Below are positions 24,878 to 37,900 of a DNA stretch of 50,000 nucleotides, piece after piece. Numbering within the stretch: position 1 is the first letter of the stretch; each line of letters starts with the position of its first letter. Source of the DNA: Hirudo medicinalis (Eukaryota > Annelida > Clitellata > Hirudinida > Hirudinidae); the NCBI GenBank assembly GCA_011800805.1, contig MPNW01000124.1:118671-168670 (forward strand), written 5' to 3'. Position numbers and translations under genes: made by a program. The notes beneath the pieces are model-generated. The model was given only the letters and a program-made list of their open reading frames with translations. It was not told where the DNA came from and made no database searches.

Positions 24878-26319
24878 ATGCATTATCAACAATATGGCGG
24901 TCACAGGTATATCTCTTAAATTCTACATTAGAGTACCTTATTTTGCATGAAATTTGTTTTCTGATGTCGCTTGATGCGGGGTTGTGTTATCAGTGATGTG
25001 AAAGTAAGTTATGAAGTTATAGTAATTGTCTTTCGTGGTTGAGTTACTGTCTGGTCATTGCGGTTAGAAGACATTTCTAGTGACTAATTTTATTTTGGGA
25101 AGCTCAACATTCGGCCTTAACGGGGTAATTAATATTTGCAGAGTTCGGGCATAATTTTTATTACAAACTTTGTTTTTGGTATGTGATGAGGATGTTATCA
25201 AACTCTACGTTTAATTTACGATTTGGATGCTTTCATTTCTAATTATTTGTTGTAAGGTGATGACAAGCTGAATGCAAACATTTGTTAGTGAATGATGCAA
25301 TAGCTTTGTTGATGGCATATGTGTTTGTTTTCAATTTATTTTAACAGCATTAAAAATGGTGTTTCAGTTCCAAGAAATTTTAGACTCCTTGATGAACTTG
25401 AACAAGGTCAAAAGGGCGTTGGAGATGGAAGTGTCAGTTGGGGACTGGAGAAAGAGGATGACATGGATTTGAGGATTTGGAATGGAATGATTTTGGGTCC
25501 ACCAAGGGTTGGTTGTAATGTTTACATTGATGAAGATATCATGGTTTGAACATGTTGTGACATGTTTTATGTCAAAAATATTAAATAAAAATCATGATTT
25601 AATGAGATGCATAAGGAGATACACAGGAGAGTGAGGTCTTTATAGCTCAAAATTTCTATTTCTTTTGTTCCATTCAAGGTGTCTGCCTTTAATTTTAATA
25701 AAACAGTCAAACTACTGCCTGCAATGAAAACAGTATTTGCAGTTCAGAGCTTCTGTATCACAAACTAATTCTATAAGTGTATCCCTGGTGTGACCTATGC
25801 ATGACTTGGAAGTTTTAATTGCAGACGAGTTTTGAGGGGAGGATCTACCAACTGCGCATCGAGTGTGGAACCGAGTACCCCGAGAAGCCACCAAACGTCT
25901 GGTTTTTATCAAAAATCAACTTAAAAGGAGTTGAGTCAAATGGAAAGGTGGGATGGCAAAATCAATCGATTTTACATTTAATTTTGCATTTGCACATCAG
26001 TTTGCTGAATTACTCGGTTACTTGTTGATTTGTAATTTCATTATTGTCTGTTGATTTTTCCATCTTATCAGTAAATACATTAAGAACTAATTAGCACAAC
26101 TATCGCTCATGAATCACAATCAATCCATTTACAATCATTGTAAATGTTCAACGGGTTCAACTCTGTTTGCATTTTCAGGTCAACCCAAAGGAGGTACAGA
26201 TGCTTTCCCATTGGATCAGCAGTTACACCCTGTGCAACCTGCTGAGAGAGTTGAGGAGGCTGATGACCTTAAAAGAGAATTGTAAACTGTCGCAGCCCCC
26301 CGAGGGCAGCACTTTCTAG
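24878..26319 (+). CDS. UBE2V1/2: Ubiquitin E2 variant (UEV), UBE2V1/UBE2V2/Mms2 homologue
   Basis: UEV proteins pair with the E2 UBC13 to build K63-linked ubiquitin chains in DNA-damage tolerance and signalling; they hold the acceptor ubiquitin and have no catalytic cysteine. Exons 25348-25507, 25825-25947 and 26179-26319 are clear. They carry [53 protein letters not shown], then [14 protein letters not shown] and QPPEG near the end. No Cys sits where an E2 active site would be. The first exon is small and less certain. I chose 24878-24906 (ATG to a GTATAT donor, phase 2), which joins in frame and gives 150 residues, close to the family's 145-147. A nearer ATG at 24894 resembles the vertebrate start (MAV) but is out of phase with exon 2. 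PEDS1, its mammalian neighbour, lies 5.1 kb downstream. Confidence 0.92.
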
Positions 26320-27807
26320 GATGCGTTGTCGTCTTCGTTGTTCTACCGTATTTGCAGACGTGTGCTTGTTGCAAGTTTTACTAAATTTCTCCCTCGGTTT
26401 TAGCGACATCAGTGCACCACAGTCAGTCTGGCAGAGTTGCGGATGGACACAGAATGACGAGAGGACCTCAGAGTAACACTTGCTTTAGATTTTCCCCCGA
26501 TTTTTCTCATTTGCTGGATTTGCCATTTAAGTGAAGCTTTGATAAAAATTCTTGAACTCTTGAATTGTGTGGACTTGCACAGGAATGGGGGGAATCTCTG
26601 GTTGGTGAAATTTAAAAAGGGGGAGTGATCTCTAGTGGTTATGCCATGATAGCTTTGATTTTCTCGGTTCTTTGTGGTGTTTTGCTCGTCCTTGTGCCAG
26701 GCAGCTGCTCATCTTTGTGATGTTCAATGTATGGCAGAGTAAATTCTCAAAACCTTTGAATTTGCTTTTCTGGATGAGAATTTTAACAAATGTAATCTGT
26801 TGCACAAGTCAAGGTGGAGGAGTTGTTATCAACTCTGAGTTTTCTGTTGTAGCAACTCTGTTATGATTTGTGGCTTGATGCCCTTGGGATTTGAGTGTTG
26901 GGTGGATTCATTAGTTTGTTAAAGCATATCAAAGTAGTTTGGCCTTTGGGTTGTTTATGGTAGGATCAAAATGAACTACCTGAAAGCAAAAAGAATTTTA
27001 AAGTTCATTAGATTGGATCTTGCAATTTTCTTGCCTATTGCTGGTGTAATCATGCTTGGTACAGGTCCTAAATTTCTGAAACTTGGATTTTCAGAGCAAA
27101 TTACAGAAATTTGTTTCAAGTTGGCCTGAAAGGGTTGGAGTGTTTAGTAATTATGATTTTAAATTACCTCCAAAGTTTTAATTATTAAGTTATCCGACTT
27201 AAAGTGGCTTAGCTTTGGGACTGAGCTTGCACCCTAGCACAGATATTGCTCCAAGATCTGCCAATATAAGTGAGGTCTCGCCATCTATTTACACGATGGT
27301 AGCACGGATTCGAATTAAATTATTTGTTATATAATTGCTAGAATTGGTAAACAATCTATAGATACATGCTAATTCGCTTTACAAACCACATCGATAGTGT
27401 TAGGTCATTATAAAAATAGTTTATTCAGTTATTGTTAAAGAATACGATTAAAATATTGACAAAATTCAGTAGATGTTCAAGATAGTAAAGATTCGTAATG
27501 TGCAACAAAATGAACCATATCTTCAATTATGTTCGAGTTAAACAAAGTTTAGTGGAGGTAAAAAAAATCCGGTCCAATCAGTAAGGACCCTGAGAATGTG
27601 TTATCACAGAGTCTGAAAGACCGAACATTAATTAATGCAATATATTCGATTATATAAATTATTTATTACATAATTGCTAGAATTGATATCTTACGTAGTA
27701 AACAATTGACAAGAGATTGCTTTTAAATTGTCTGTGAAAGCGCTTCGGCGTGTGTCGAGAGCGACGCAAATCAAACGTTTGACTTTTTAAAATTTCGGTT
27801 GGAGCGT
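26320..27807. other. UEV 3' region and intergenic stretch
   Basis: This probably includes the UEV 3' untranslated region. No clear AATAAA was seen close to the stop. A SINE-like fragment (CACGATGGTAGCACGGATTCGAAT) sits at about 27292-27315. No exon was recognised. Confidence 0.4.
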
Positions 27808-29807
27808 ATGGTTTTAAAATTTAACATGGGGTTATGGAACCACTGGATGAGAAGGCCTGTTGATATTTGTCGACAATTCCTATCTGCAAGGTGAGTCTAA
27901 AAATTTATTTTTTGTTTACTATCACTTACTATCAATTGATTATTTTGACCTTACATATAATTGTGAATAAGCAACTTTTCACACCGACGAATTTCAGTTC
28001 TTTAAATTATGGCGCTGATAATGTATACGTATTTTATTGTCAAAGTTCTGTAATATTAAGTAAATATTAGACTTCCATAAGTTTCTTATGCTGTGCCTTC
28101 ATGTGTTGCCAATGAATTTGTCTTTTAAACTAAATTAAGGCGCGGGCTTGCCCATCGCCTTTAACGGACGACATAGCTCTTTCCCTCTGACTTTTGGCTA
28201 GAAACAAAAAAAGATCATCACCAAGTTGTGCGAGGGTTTGCCCCCCCCCCCCCTGGAAAAAGCTTAAATGACGTCTCTATCCTGTAATAATAGTTATAGC
28301 AAATAATTAATATGTGTAAATAAGACATACTTACAAATAGTTCAAATAAGAAGGTCAATCTAATAAAATTGTATCTAAATAAAGTTGGAAAAAGTTGGTT
28401 GAGCTGATAAGATGTTGTTTCAAAGCAGGTGGGTTTTTGTGTTCATAACGATCTTCACATTGTTCGTGGTCTTCATAATTCGTCCTGAACCTGTGGTAAG
28501 TAGCCTCTAATTTATAAATTATTTTCTTACTATTTTATGAAAGTAAATATAAGATGTCATTTATTGATGATTAAATAAACCTTCGCAATTTTTTTTTATC
28601 TCGATCTCGAAAATGGAGGCCATAAAAAAAAACATCAAAGAGCCTCTGGTTATTTAATCGACTACTTTGCCTATTGTCGGCATCTGGAATATTTTATCAA
28701 AGCAGGGGCATTTTTTTTATAATAACTCAATCTCATAATAATGTTGAACCTCCGCAACGTAACAAAAATTCCTCTTCTAGGAGCATTCTCCTATCATTTC
28801 TTCTACAATAGTATAAACAAATTGAATTAAAAAAATGATTTTAACATTAACATCAACAAATTTAATGTATTAAAAACATTGAAGTATTTTTAAACCAGAG
28901 AGTATTTGGCCGAAGCCATCAATATCCTGATAACTTAATTAGACTTCTTAATTATAACTTATAACTTAATTTTTCGCAGGTCAAAACGACAAACATGTTG
29001 ATGGCAAAGGCAAATGAAGTTTGGTATCAAAGTTCCAGTAACTTTACTCTTTTTTCGCCAGCGACTTCAATGTCCGATGAGAGACTCTTGGATTATCTGA
29101 GAACAAAGATTATAAAGCTGAGAAAGAACGGAACTACTGCCAACTTCGATAAGGAAAAACATTATTCTCAGATGGGTCAATGTGGAACAGTTGATAAATG
29201 GTTACAGAAACGAAAAAATGGGTATTTCGTAGAGGGCGGGGCAGCGGATGGAGTGCGGTTATCGAACACGTTGTTCTTCGAAATATCCAGAGAGTGGACC
29301 GGGTTGCTTATTGAACCGGGTAGGGATATGTTTCAGGACATGCTCAAGACTAACAGAAATGCCCTTGCCTACAATGGATGTCTGTCTCCAAATACTTATC
29401 CTCAAATTCTGAATTTCCAGGAATCCGACTTTCTCAGCGGCATTCCTGAACTCTATGAGGAGAGTAGAAAAGATGAGATGGCTCAAACAGCGAAGATTAA
29501 CTACTTGGTCGAATGCGTTCCTCTGTATTCGCTACTTTTGGCCTTAAATGTGACTTATATTGACTATTTTTCACTGGACACAGAAGGTTCGGAACTTAGC
29601 ATACTCCAGACCATTCCATTCGATAAGATCCAGATCGACGTCTTATCGGTGGAATGGGTTATCTGGAAAGGGTTATATGCAGAAGCCGATGCCAAGAAAG
29701 AGAAGATAAAAGCATTTATAGCAAAAACCGATCTTTTTGAAGAGCCTAAGGTATTGCAGGGCGATTTACTCTTCAGAAGAAAAGGACTCACGGCATTGAC
29801 TCCTTAA
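27808..29807 (+). CDS. Type II membrane FkbM-family methyltransferase-like protein (Star-like)
   Basis: Three coding exons (27808-27890, 28429-28495, 28980-29807) join in frame to 325 residues. A basic cytoplasmic segment (1-28) is followed by a signal anchor at about 29-45 (WVFVFITIFTLFVVFII), then a lumenal FkbM/Methyltransf_21 domain. That domain has the SAM-binding loop FVEGGAADG (133-141), SNTLFFE, GLLIEP (158-163) and SLDTEGSE (248-255). FkbM proteins methylate sugar or other hydroxyls. The membrane-anchored animal branch includes Drosophila Star, an EGF-ligand trafficking factor. Which of the two roles applies is unknown. The two first exons were joined because their phases (2 to 1) and the type II topology fit. 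An alternative start is the ATG at 28412, just upstream of the acceptor I chose for exon 2 (28429), which would give a shorter tail. It lies between UBE2V and PEDS1. Confidence 0.85.
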
Positions 29808-30059
29808 AATGAATTTGTTTGTTTAGCTATTAATTTTAAATTTAGGGTGGATTAATGTTTAGAATTTTATTCGTTTCGGTTCTCTTTTCATGGATCTCTT
29901 AGCGAGACCTAATATCTACTCATCTACTTCATCTACTCTGACTCCTACCTGTTGCGTTGAAAAGTCAATCTGAAATGCTGTTTGTTATTTGACTTGTCAG
30001 GGTATTGATTCAACTTAGTAGTCCAAACTGGGAAAAAAGGTCCTGTACTTCACTTTATC

Positions 30060-30330
30060 TTCTTACAGGAGCATTCTGGAGCAGACTCCCATTTCAATTA
30101 CCAAAACTGATTTAGCTGGGTTTCACATTGCCTTAAAAACTTCTCTCATCTGTGGAAGACTTTTCAGTCTCGAAGTTGTCTTGAAGTTCTGTTGGATCAT
30201 ACGCCAATATAATCAAATTCGGATTCATTTTTCATTCGTACTCTGAACCAATCTTGACTTTTTCTGTAGCTCTTCTGACTTCCACTGTTTGTACCTTAGG
30301 CCTTAAGCTGATTCCAGTTTGTATAGATAA
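30060..30330 (+). mobile_element. 3' tail of a CR1-like LINE (second copy)
   Basis: It aligns by eye with the end of the LINE at 19950-20985. Shared parts are the CTGGA[AG][TC]AGACTCCCA start, TCTTGAAGTTCTGTTG followed by a TACGCCA element, and an AGATA..TAAAAT-type end. It is strongly 5'-truncated and encodes nothing intact. Confidence 0.65.
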
Positions 30331-31464
30331 AATGAGAGTGTTAATCGTTTTATTACAAACACTAACAAATATTCAATTTGATGTCTATTTCCCAAGGCAA
30401 CGATGAAAATGAATTTTGTTCTCTCACTGCAAGGACCTCTGGTAAAAACACAAATTTTTATAATTGAGAGGAAAATGGCTGACTAGTAAGAGTTTGAATT
30501 CTACTAAGTGTTTGACTGGCATCTTTGTTGAGTACAGCAGAATTTCGAGAAAAATCGATGCGTAAAATATAATTCTGAACATGTCAAATCTGTACTTCAA
30601 ATAATAACAAAACAAATTGGCGAATATAATCTATTAATTTGATCAATTAATTTTAATTAAAATTCCGATCAATATTGAGAGAAATATTAAAAACATTCGA
30701 GAATCTTACTCATTAAGAAGTCGAACCATCGTACGTGGGATCAATGATGTTGGAGGCCTTTCAAAAATATCGCCTTGTCCTCTTCATTATTTTACCTCAC
30801 TATCTTTATTTCTGATTCATTAATTAATTTCCTCATAAAGTAAAAGCTAATTTGATTCAAAGTTTGTGGCGGTTATGCAGTGAAACGAGACATTAATTAT
30901 TTTATTGTGACAAGATTAGAATTAGCCGCTTTGTTAATTTGTCAGGCCTTGTAAAGAAATTTGAAGTTAAATGAGAGAATGTCTGGAATAAACTGCCTGG
31001 AAAAGTTCTGCTCTGCTCTATTTCAGCTATAACTCGATCGTAGCGGTTTTGGCTGCCAGACACACAATACGTACACATTAAATATTTCCAACTGATTATT
31101 TGATTAAGCATATAATGAGATTAAGTGGCTCCCGAATAATTAATGCTTGCGACGAAACAGGTATGGCTGTCGGCTAATGATGGCGAAAAGATGGAACACT
31201 TGTTACCACGAATACGAACAGTTCACTAACTCAGCTCAACAATACATTGCTAGGCCTGGGCTGCAATTAAAGGTTTTCAATATCAGGCCATGATAATTAA
31301 AAGTGACCTGCGTGCCTCTGCTTTGTATCGCAGACTGTGCGCTCGTACTCGAGTTGTTAGTTGAAAAGTTAAAAAGTGTGACTCGTCGAACGAATCTTTG
31401 GAACCAAGAAATTTAAGAACCTATTTGCGATCTAGTTGCTATGGTCCTGCAATAAGGCGATATC
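30331..31464. other. Intergenic stretch upstream of PEDS1
   Basis: No exon was recognised. The last 100 bases before the PEDS1 ATG are less AT-rich and probably hold its promoter and 5' leader, but no TATA box was seen. Confidence 0.35.
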
Positions 31465-34400
31465 ATGGCGGATGGCGGCTTCAAGGAGGTGAAAAACGAT
31501 ATTCTGCTACCGAGAGCCAAGTGCATGGCAGAAGAAGATCCAAATCAAAATGATCCATCAGAGTTCAGTGCCAAAGAGAAAAAACCCCGTTGGGGGCCTC
31601 AACACGCCGGAGCCATTGAACTTGCTTCCCAGTACACATTCGGTACTTTGTTTTTGATTATTGTTTGCGTCTATTTGCAGAATTTAGCAGCTGGTTAGCG
31701 CTTACACATTCTCTGTACATCTTACATGATTATAACTAGTTACGTGACGAGTTTGACGCTTCTATAATTGGTTTCACGATGCCTACGTGATGAATTAAGA
31801 AAGCCTTCAGCAGTTAAAAAAAGTAAGTTTTTATGGCTTGTGGACGTGTTGTGGTTGCATTTGTGGAAATGACAAGGTTAACAAGAATTGGAAACTTTTA
31901 TTTTAGGTTTTGATGAATTTATTGGAAATGACTACAGTCAACTGAAGTTATTTGCTTGAGATTAAAATTTAAATGCTTTAAAAACTTTCATCCAGTTATG
32001 CAACTGACTCAACTTCAATCTGTGTTGTAACTCTTGATCAATACCACTTCCAGGTTACCAATTACACTGAAATAGATCTGAGAGTAGTTTTCAGGCTAAG
32101 TGGCTTACATTTAGAAAGTTGTCATTTGGCAATGTTCTTCCCAAGATTAAAACAACTTAAAATTGCCAGTGTTTTATTTTTTTTCTTTTATAATTGGTTG
32201 TTTTTAAAATGATCAAGGAAAAAGAGTCCAGGAGATAATATGCCTGTTCGTCACCTTGGTACTGATGGTTATCGATTTGTCTTTCCTCGTACTGTACTTC
32301 AAGAAGGAAAATTTCAAGGCCATATTTGTTGCTGCCTGTGAGTAATGGTATTGAATTCTAATAATGACTTTAACTGCAATTATAATATGTAATGGCCAAG
32401 GAGGTTAGACGAGATGACTGATTGCTTATGTGATAATAATGACAATTGCCATAAATCACTGCTAGCAATAATGATGGTGTACTTAGTCATTAATTCGAGT
32501 TTTTGAAGTGAATTTGTTCAGTAAATCAGCAATTTACAAACAGTCCTGGGGATCCTCTGTGCTGACTTCTTCAGCGGCCTGGTTCACTGGGCTGCGGATT
32601 CGTGGGGTTCGGTCGACCTGTGGCTATTCGGCAAGGTAATTGGCGATCGATATTTTCTTCGACACGTCCGACAAGTTCCCGACTTTTGTTGTTATTTGTT
32701 TCCATTGGTTTCAAGATGGCTCGAGTTCTATTGTGACATGTGTTTGTGAGGGGTTTGCTGCAAATTGAGATTAAAAAGTCGGTGGTCTCCTTTGTCGACG
32801 TGCGTCCGGATAAACTTACATCTCATTTGCATAGAAATCCAGCGGCCTTGCTCTCATTTTAAAGATTTGTGGAACTTATTTTTTGGCCACCGTGTTACCA
32901 CTAATGGTTCTATGAGGGATAGAAATTAATTCAATTTAAGCGAATCGTCGCGATTAATAAGCCATAATTTGTTTTTGTTGTTTCGAAGGTCGCACGTGTC
33001 GAACGTTCAGGTGATGGCCGTCAGTCGTTTGGAGTTTTAAGATATCCAAAATTCATACTTAGTTATGGTGGTAGTGGCTTGCTTGATGGTGCATTTAAAG
33101 AGTGAAGTACTCAGGAGTAAATAGAGTCTTTGGTGATTAGTTGATTAGTTGAGGTTTTCAGAACTGAGGTGGTTTTGAACATGTAAATATTTAATATGCA
33201 AATATTCATTTTAATGAGCTCAAACTTGTCAACACTAGTGAGAGGGTCTGATTCATAACTGGATTCTGTTTAACCTTTGGATTTGCATGCCAATGGATGA
33301 AATCTACACTTGAGGATGTCTTGAAATTGTTTAATTTCTCAGTGCACCTGAGCCTCTGATGTTTGACTTCCTTCATTCCTTCATTCTTCGTTCATCTCAC
33401 CGTGAGATGAGTGTTGGCAGATGTGGATCGAGCTTGGTTTGCATTTCTGAGAGGTTGCTTGGGCTAGGAGTTATTTTTAAAGACTTTGTTTTTGGTTCAG
33501 ATAAGTTTCATTTTTGTGTTTTTGTTTGATTGTTGAAACAAGCTACATTTCTTGCATATTATAGATCTTCTAATTTTACTTGAAATACTTTCTAATGTAC
33601 ATCTTGTTTGTCTCTTTTCTTGGCAGGCTTTCATAAGGCCTTTCAGGGAGCACCACATTGACCCGACAGCCATCACCAGGCATGATTTCATCGAAACCAA
33701 CGGGGACAACTTTGCTCTCACCATCCCGGCACTATTGGGCTCCTGTTACAGATTCTCAACTTATGGCGGTGAAGAAATTGCAGCCACTTACAACTGGGAG
33801 ATGTTCATCTTTCTCTTGTCGTTCTTCGTCAGTCTCACCAACCAGGTGAGAGGTCGTACGTTGCTTAGAAATCACAGCCAATCATATCAATTGATTGACT
33901 CGAGGGATGGGATGTTGCGCTTAAATGTCATCGTCCGTCAAAAGCTTGAATTCTTATCAATCGTACGATATGATTTAAAAGAAAAAAATTGTTTGTTCAA
34001 CGAAGCGTACGCATTCTCGAGCAACCCGCAGCGAGGTTTCTCGACGAGAGCTTGATACAATATCTTCTTTCTTGATTTGTTCAGTGAACTTAACCTGCAT
34101 ATCTAATCGGGTCTAACCTCATCAATGTAATTCAATCGCTGTGTCTTAAGCCTTGACATCAAAGTGATACCACTTTAGTCTACATGTTGGGTCGTTGGTT
34201 AAGACGAGAGTCTGATTATTTGAGACTGGCAATTTTTTTAACATACGACCGACCGTGTTGTTTGGCTCCCATTTTGTGTCTTTTAGTTTATTTTCCAGTC
34301 TTCATTTCAAGTTTTTGTTGCTGTTGTTGTTGTTCTAGAGATAGGTTTATTAGTTAGAATTAAATTGTTACTGAATAATTGTTATTATTATTTTATTACT

Positions 34401-34906
34401 TAATAATTGTTATTATTACTTTATTACTTAATAATTGTTATTATTATTGTACAATAATATTATCACTCTCATTACCAAGTTTTTACTGAATCATCATTCA
34501 GTGTTTTACATTGAAACATTATTTGACTGAACCATTATTACCTATGTTTTCTTATTGTGAATTGTTCGATTAAATACTAAAAATAAATTTAATATTAACG
34601 CTTCTAAAGCCACATTTAAAGACCATATTAAATCTCTCTCTTCAGATACACAAGTGGTCTCACACCTACTTTGGACTCCCTATATACATAACCATCCTCC
34701 AGGACTTGCACATCATCCTGCCAAAAAAGCACCATCGAATCCACCACATAGCTCCTCATGAGACCTACTTCTGCATCACCACTGGATGGCTGAACTACCC
34801 CTTTGAGATGATCAAGTTCTGGACTGGACTGGAGATCCTGATCACTACGGTGACCGGGGCCGTGCCCAGATCGGACGACTTGGCCTGGGCAAGAAAGATC
34901 AACTGA
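31465..34906 (+). CDS. PEDS1: Plasmanylethanolamine desaturase (TMEM189/Kua)
   Basis: PEDS1 is an ER membrane enzyme that introduces the vinyl-ether double bond of plasmalogens. Exons 31465-31642, 32218-32337, 32544-32635, 33627-33845 and 34646-34906 join in frame to 289 residues (human 270). Membrane segments are visible in exon 2 (IICLFVTLVLMVIDLSFLVL) and across exons 2-3. The His-rich iron-binding motifs are all present: SGLVHWAADSWGS, REHHIDPTAITRHD, HKWSHTYFGLP, KKHHRIHH and PHETYFCITTGWLNYP. The N-terminal 50 residues are soluble, acidic and poorly conserved, with the family's GPQHAGAIELASQY just after. The C-terminus (DDLAWARKIN) matches the family end. In mammals the gene makes read-through transcripts into UBE2V1. 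Here the UEV gene lies upstream on the same strand, separated by an FkbM gene. Confidence 0.95.
34368..34450. repeat. 28-bp minisatellite in PEDS1 intron 4
   Basis: Three near-identical copies of a 28-base unit (TTACTTAATAATTGTTATTA plus TTACTTTA or close variants) lie head to tail within the last intron of PEDS1. Confidence 0.8.
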
Positions 34907-37900
34907 ACGGATGCCGATCTAGCTTTAATTCTGTCCGCTATCTCGCCAGGCCCTATTCACACATCTCCCGAGGCCAGGATTTGAACACGGCTCTTGGCTC
35001 GCTCGTTTTATTAGTTTTCGTACGTACGATATCATAGCACTATGGCTGTTTGTTTGTCATCCTTCTGAACTTACCTTTTTATTTCAAAAGTGAAACTCTG
35101 TGCATTTGATTGAGCCTTTCCTGGATTCGAACTGTGAAAGTTACGAGATGATATTTCGTTGAATCCCTCCTCGCTCTTCGTTTAAGAGAGCACCCGTTAG
35201 GAAAAGTTCGTGTTCGTGTTCGTTTCGTCGGGATGCTTCTACTGTTTCGTGTCGTGAGGAGCTTAGCTCTAGAATTAGATTGCTTTTAAATGCTGAATTA
35301 CAATTATTTCACGTTTTTAAACATTCAATTTTACACTCGGGTGTCGATCCTGCGTCCTTACGACGCGAATCCGCATTCTGAGTTTTCGTTCTCGTTCGTG
35401 TTTTCAAAATCGTGGGGTTCAATGGAATAATTTTGACGTATTAGGTGTGCAGCTTCTTCTTAATTTTTTTAGAGCTTTTATTCGGACATCATTCTATTCT
35501 TCACGTTGCAGCAACTAAACTGGCTTCGAGCAATCAAATACCTGGCTTTGAGTGACTCGCATTTGTCATTTTGAGTGATGCACCACTCCTTTGCTTCAGA
35601 AAGATCAGAGTCCTGAAGGTTTGCTCTCTTCCAGAGCACTCCCAGAGGATTGCTGAGCATTCTGTCGTTTAAGTTTGCTCCACGTGCGTTTGTGGGTCGT
35701 GCTGTATTAGGCGAAGTGAATCTCGAGTTGGCTTGTCGAATAAGTTTGTGTCATTAGCCACTATCAACATTGTCAACTTCTATTAACATTGTAAACTTCT
35801 TTGGTTTGTTTGTGTGGGAGCTAACAGGCCGATGTTTAGAACGACTTGCGTTTTTTCATCGTTCCAAGAATAACTTGATCAATTAATTTTATGTTTGGGG
35901 TCGCGTTGAAATTAAAAATCTCAATCATAGAAAATATAATTAAGAAATAGTATCGTGTGATTACCTAGTTTTTTTTTCCTGCTGTATCAGTAAATATGTT
36001 TTATCAGCAAATATGAAACCCACAGAGAGTTTCAAGTCCATGTTTTGATGTACTTTTTCCTGCGGAGTATCTTTTGGATCATGGTTCGTCTCATTTGGTC
36101 GGTAAACTTCTGATCAGCTCTAATCCCTCTAATCCAATTGAGGCCAACAACTTACCTACCTTCTCATCCTTCAACGAAAATACAATCTTCCAATAATGTG
36201 CCTTTCTAAATCTCATTTTTGGGAGTTTGGTTTGTCAAAGTCATGTCTGTGCTCATGCACGCCTCTTTGAATCTGATATTTCTTTTTTATTCCTTTCGGA
36301 TTCGGTGCTCCAGTAATTCAGTCTAAAGGCCAAACAGTCAGAAGAATTTGGTGTCAGAATAATCAAGCGTTGCACCTGGAATGGAATTCCATGCACCTCA
36401 AACCTGCTTTGGGGTCTTAACCTTGGGTTATGTGTGGAGTATGGTTATGTTTGGATCGAGCTCAAAAAGGATTGGTGAATCTTGTTGAGTTGCTCGCCCA
36501 TGAGGTTTTCATTAATTTGAATTGTCACAAAATTTAACAAAAACTGCTTTGTAGACACCAATAGCCAGTAATGGAATATTGGATTAAAACCAGCGGGTGA
36601 ACCGTCGTAGATGTTACAATTCCATGAGAGGAAGCTGCTTTTGTTGTCTGGTGGACATACCATCTCAATTGCTTAAAACCAGGACCTCATTTGTGAGGAG
36701 GGGCAAACCCTAGAGGCGCTAAAGGATTTCGCTTTTGCTGAAGAAAAGTCACTCTCGTCTGGGTTCCTGCCCATGTTGGAATGTAATGAATCACCATCAA
36801 CAAGTCAGAAATCTAGCTGAGAACGGGACTACAAATTGCATTTATTTGCTTTTGAAAGTAAAGATGATTTGTGAAGGCCATGTAAGTTGCAGTATTAGAA
36901 TCATGACTTTTAACAGTAAATACAGCATCAAGCAAATGTGTTTAAATGATAATCATTTGGCTCTAACCGTTAGTTTATTTTGTATATATTGGTTTTAGAT
37001 TTTAGAGAATATACATACTTTTTATTTAAATATAGTTTGTACTTTATATCATGTTATTATCACTGATGGAAAATGGTAGTGGTAGTTTTTAATACAATTA
37101 TCTTTAAAGAAAACGTGAGAAATTTGGAAAAACAGAACTTTTGAAATCATAAAAAAAAAAAAAAATAAATAAAAAAGGTCGACACAAATTTCTTTGAGAG
37201 TTAATTGAAACTGAGTCCCGACTTACAAACAGCTAAAACGAGGCCTTGATTTTTTGCTCGATTAGGTTACAAAAACTCTTATCTCGTAAACTTTGATTTG
37301 TTTTTCAAGCTGGCGTCTCGTTAAAAATGAAATTTAAAATTATCTTTGCTGACATGCTAGAGTCTATCCTATTTCTCGTTCGTTCTTCACGGTTTACTTT
37401 CGAGGCGCGCGTATCATAGAACCCTGGTTATCGGCTGCTTGGTTTACTGGACTCGGCGGTGCATAAATCATTGGCCGACGGTCAGCGAACCTCGCCATTG
37501 TCACATACATCATCGTATCGGTTCTCGGGCTAGCCTCCTATTTTTTCTTTCAGTTCACACACATTCCGAAAGGGATGCCGATGTTGATGTTGCATGATTC
37601 GGCGGTTGTTTTTTGTGCATTGATTTCCATTTCCCTATTAGGCAACATGACGCTTGTTCCCACAGAAGAATTGGAAGTTTCTTCTGGTTGGAAAGCTTAA
37701 GAGGTCTTAATCTTTAGACCCCACTGGGACACCATTCAGCTGATGATGACCATGCGCCGGGGGGAAAGTATAGCCTTGGCACAACCTCTTAGTATGACTA
37801 GAATTTGTTTAAAATGTTCGCGGTTGTGGGATTAATCTTCTGTGGGAGTAACATGACCTAGAGGGAGTGGGATCCATGATTTTTACATAAATTTGCATTT

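Noticed and set aside
28238..28255. Run of C residues as a regulatory element
   Set aside because: It is a single homopolymer in an intron with no accompanying motif.
33552..34055. 167-residue ORF as a separate gene
   Set aside because: Its middle is PEDS1 exon 4; the ends read into introns beyond good splice sites.
36445..36663. 72-residue minus-strand ORF as a gene
   Set aside because: No recognisable domain, splice structure or composition signal; treated as chance.
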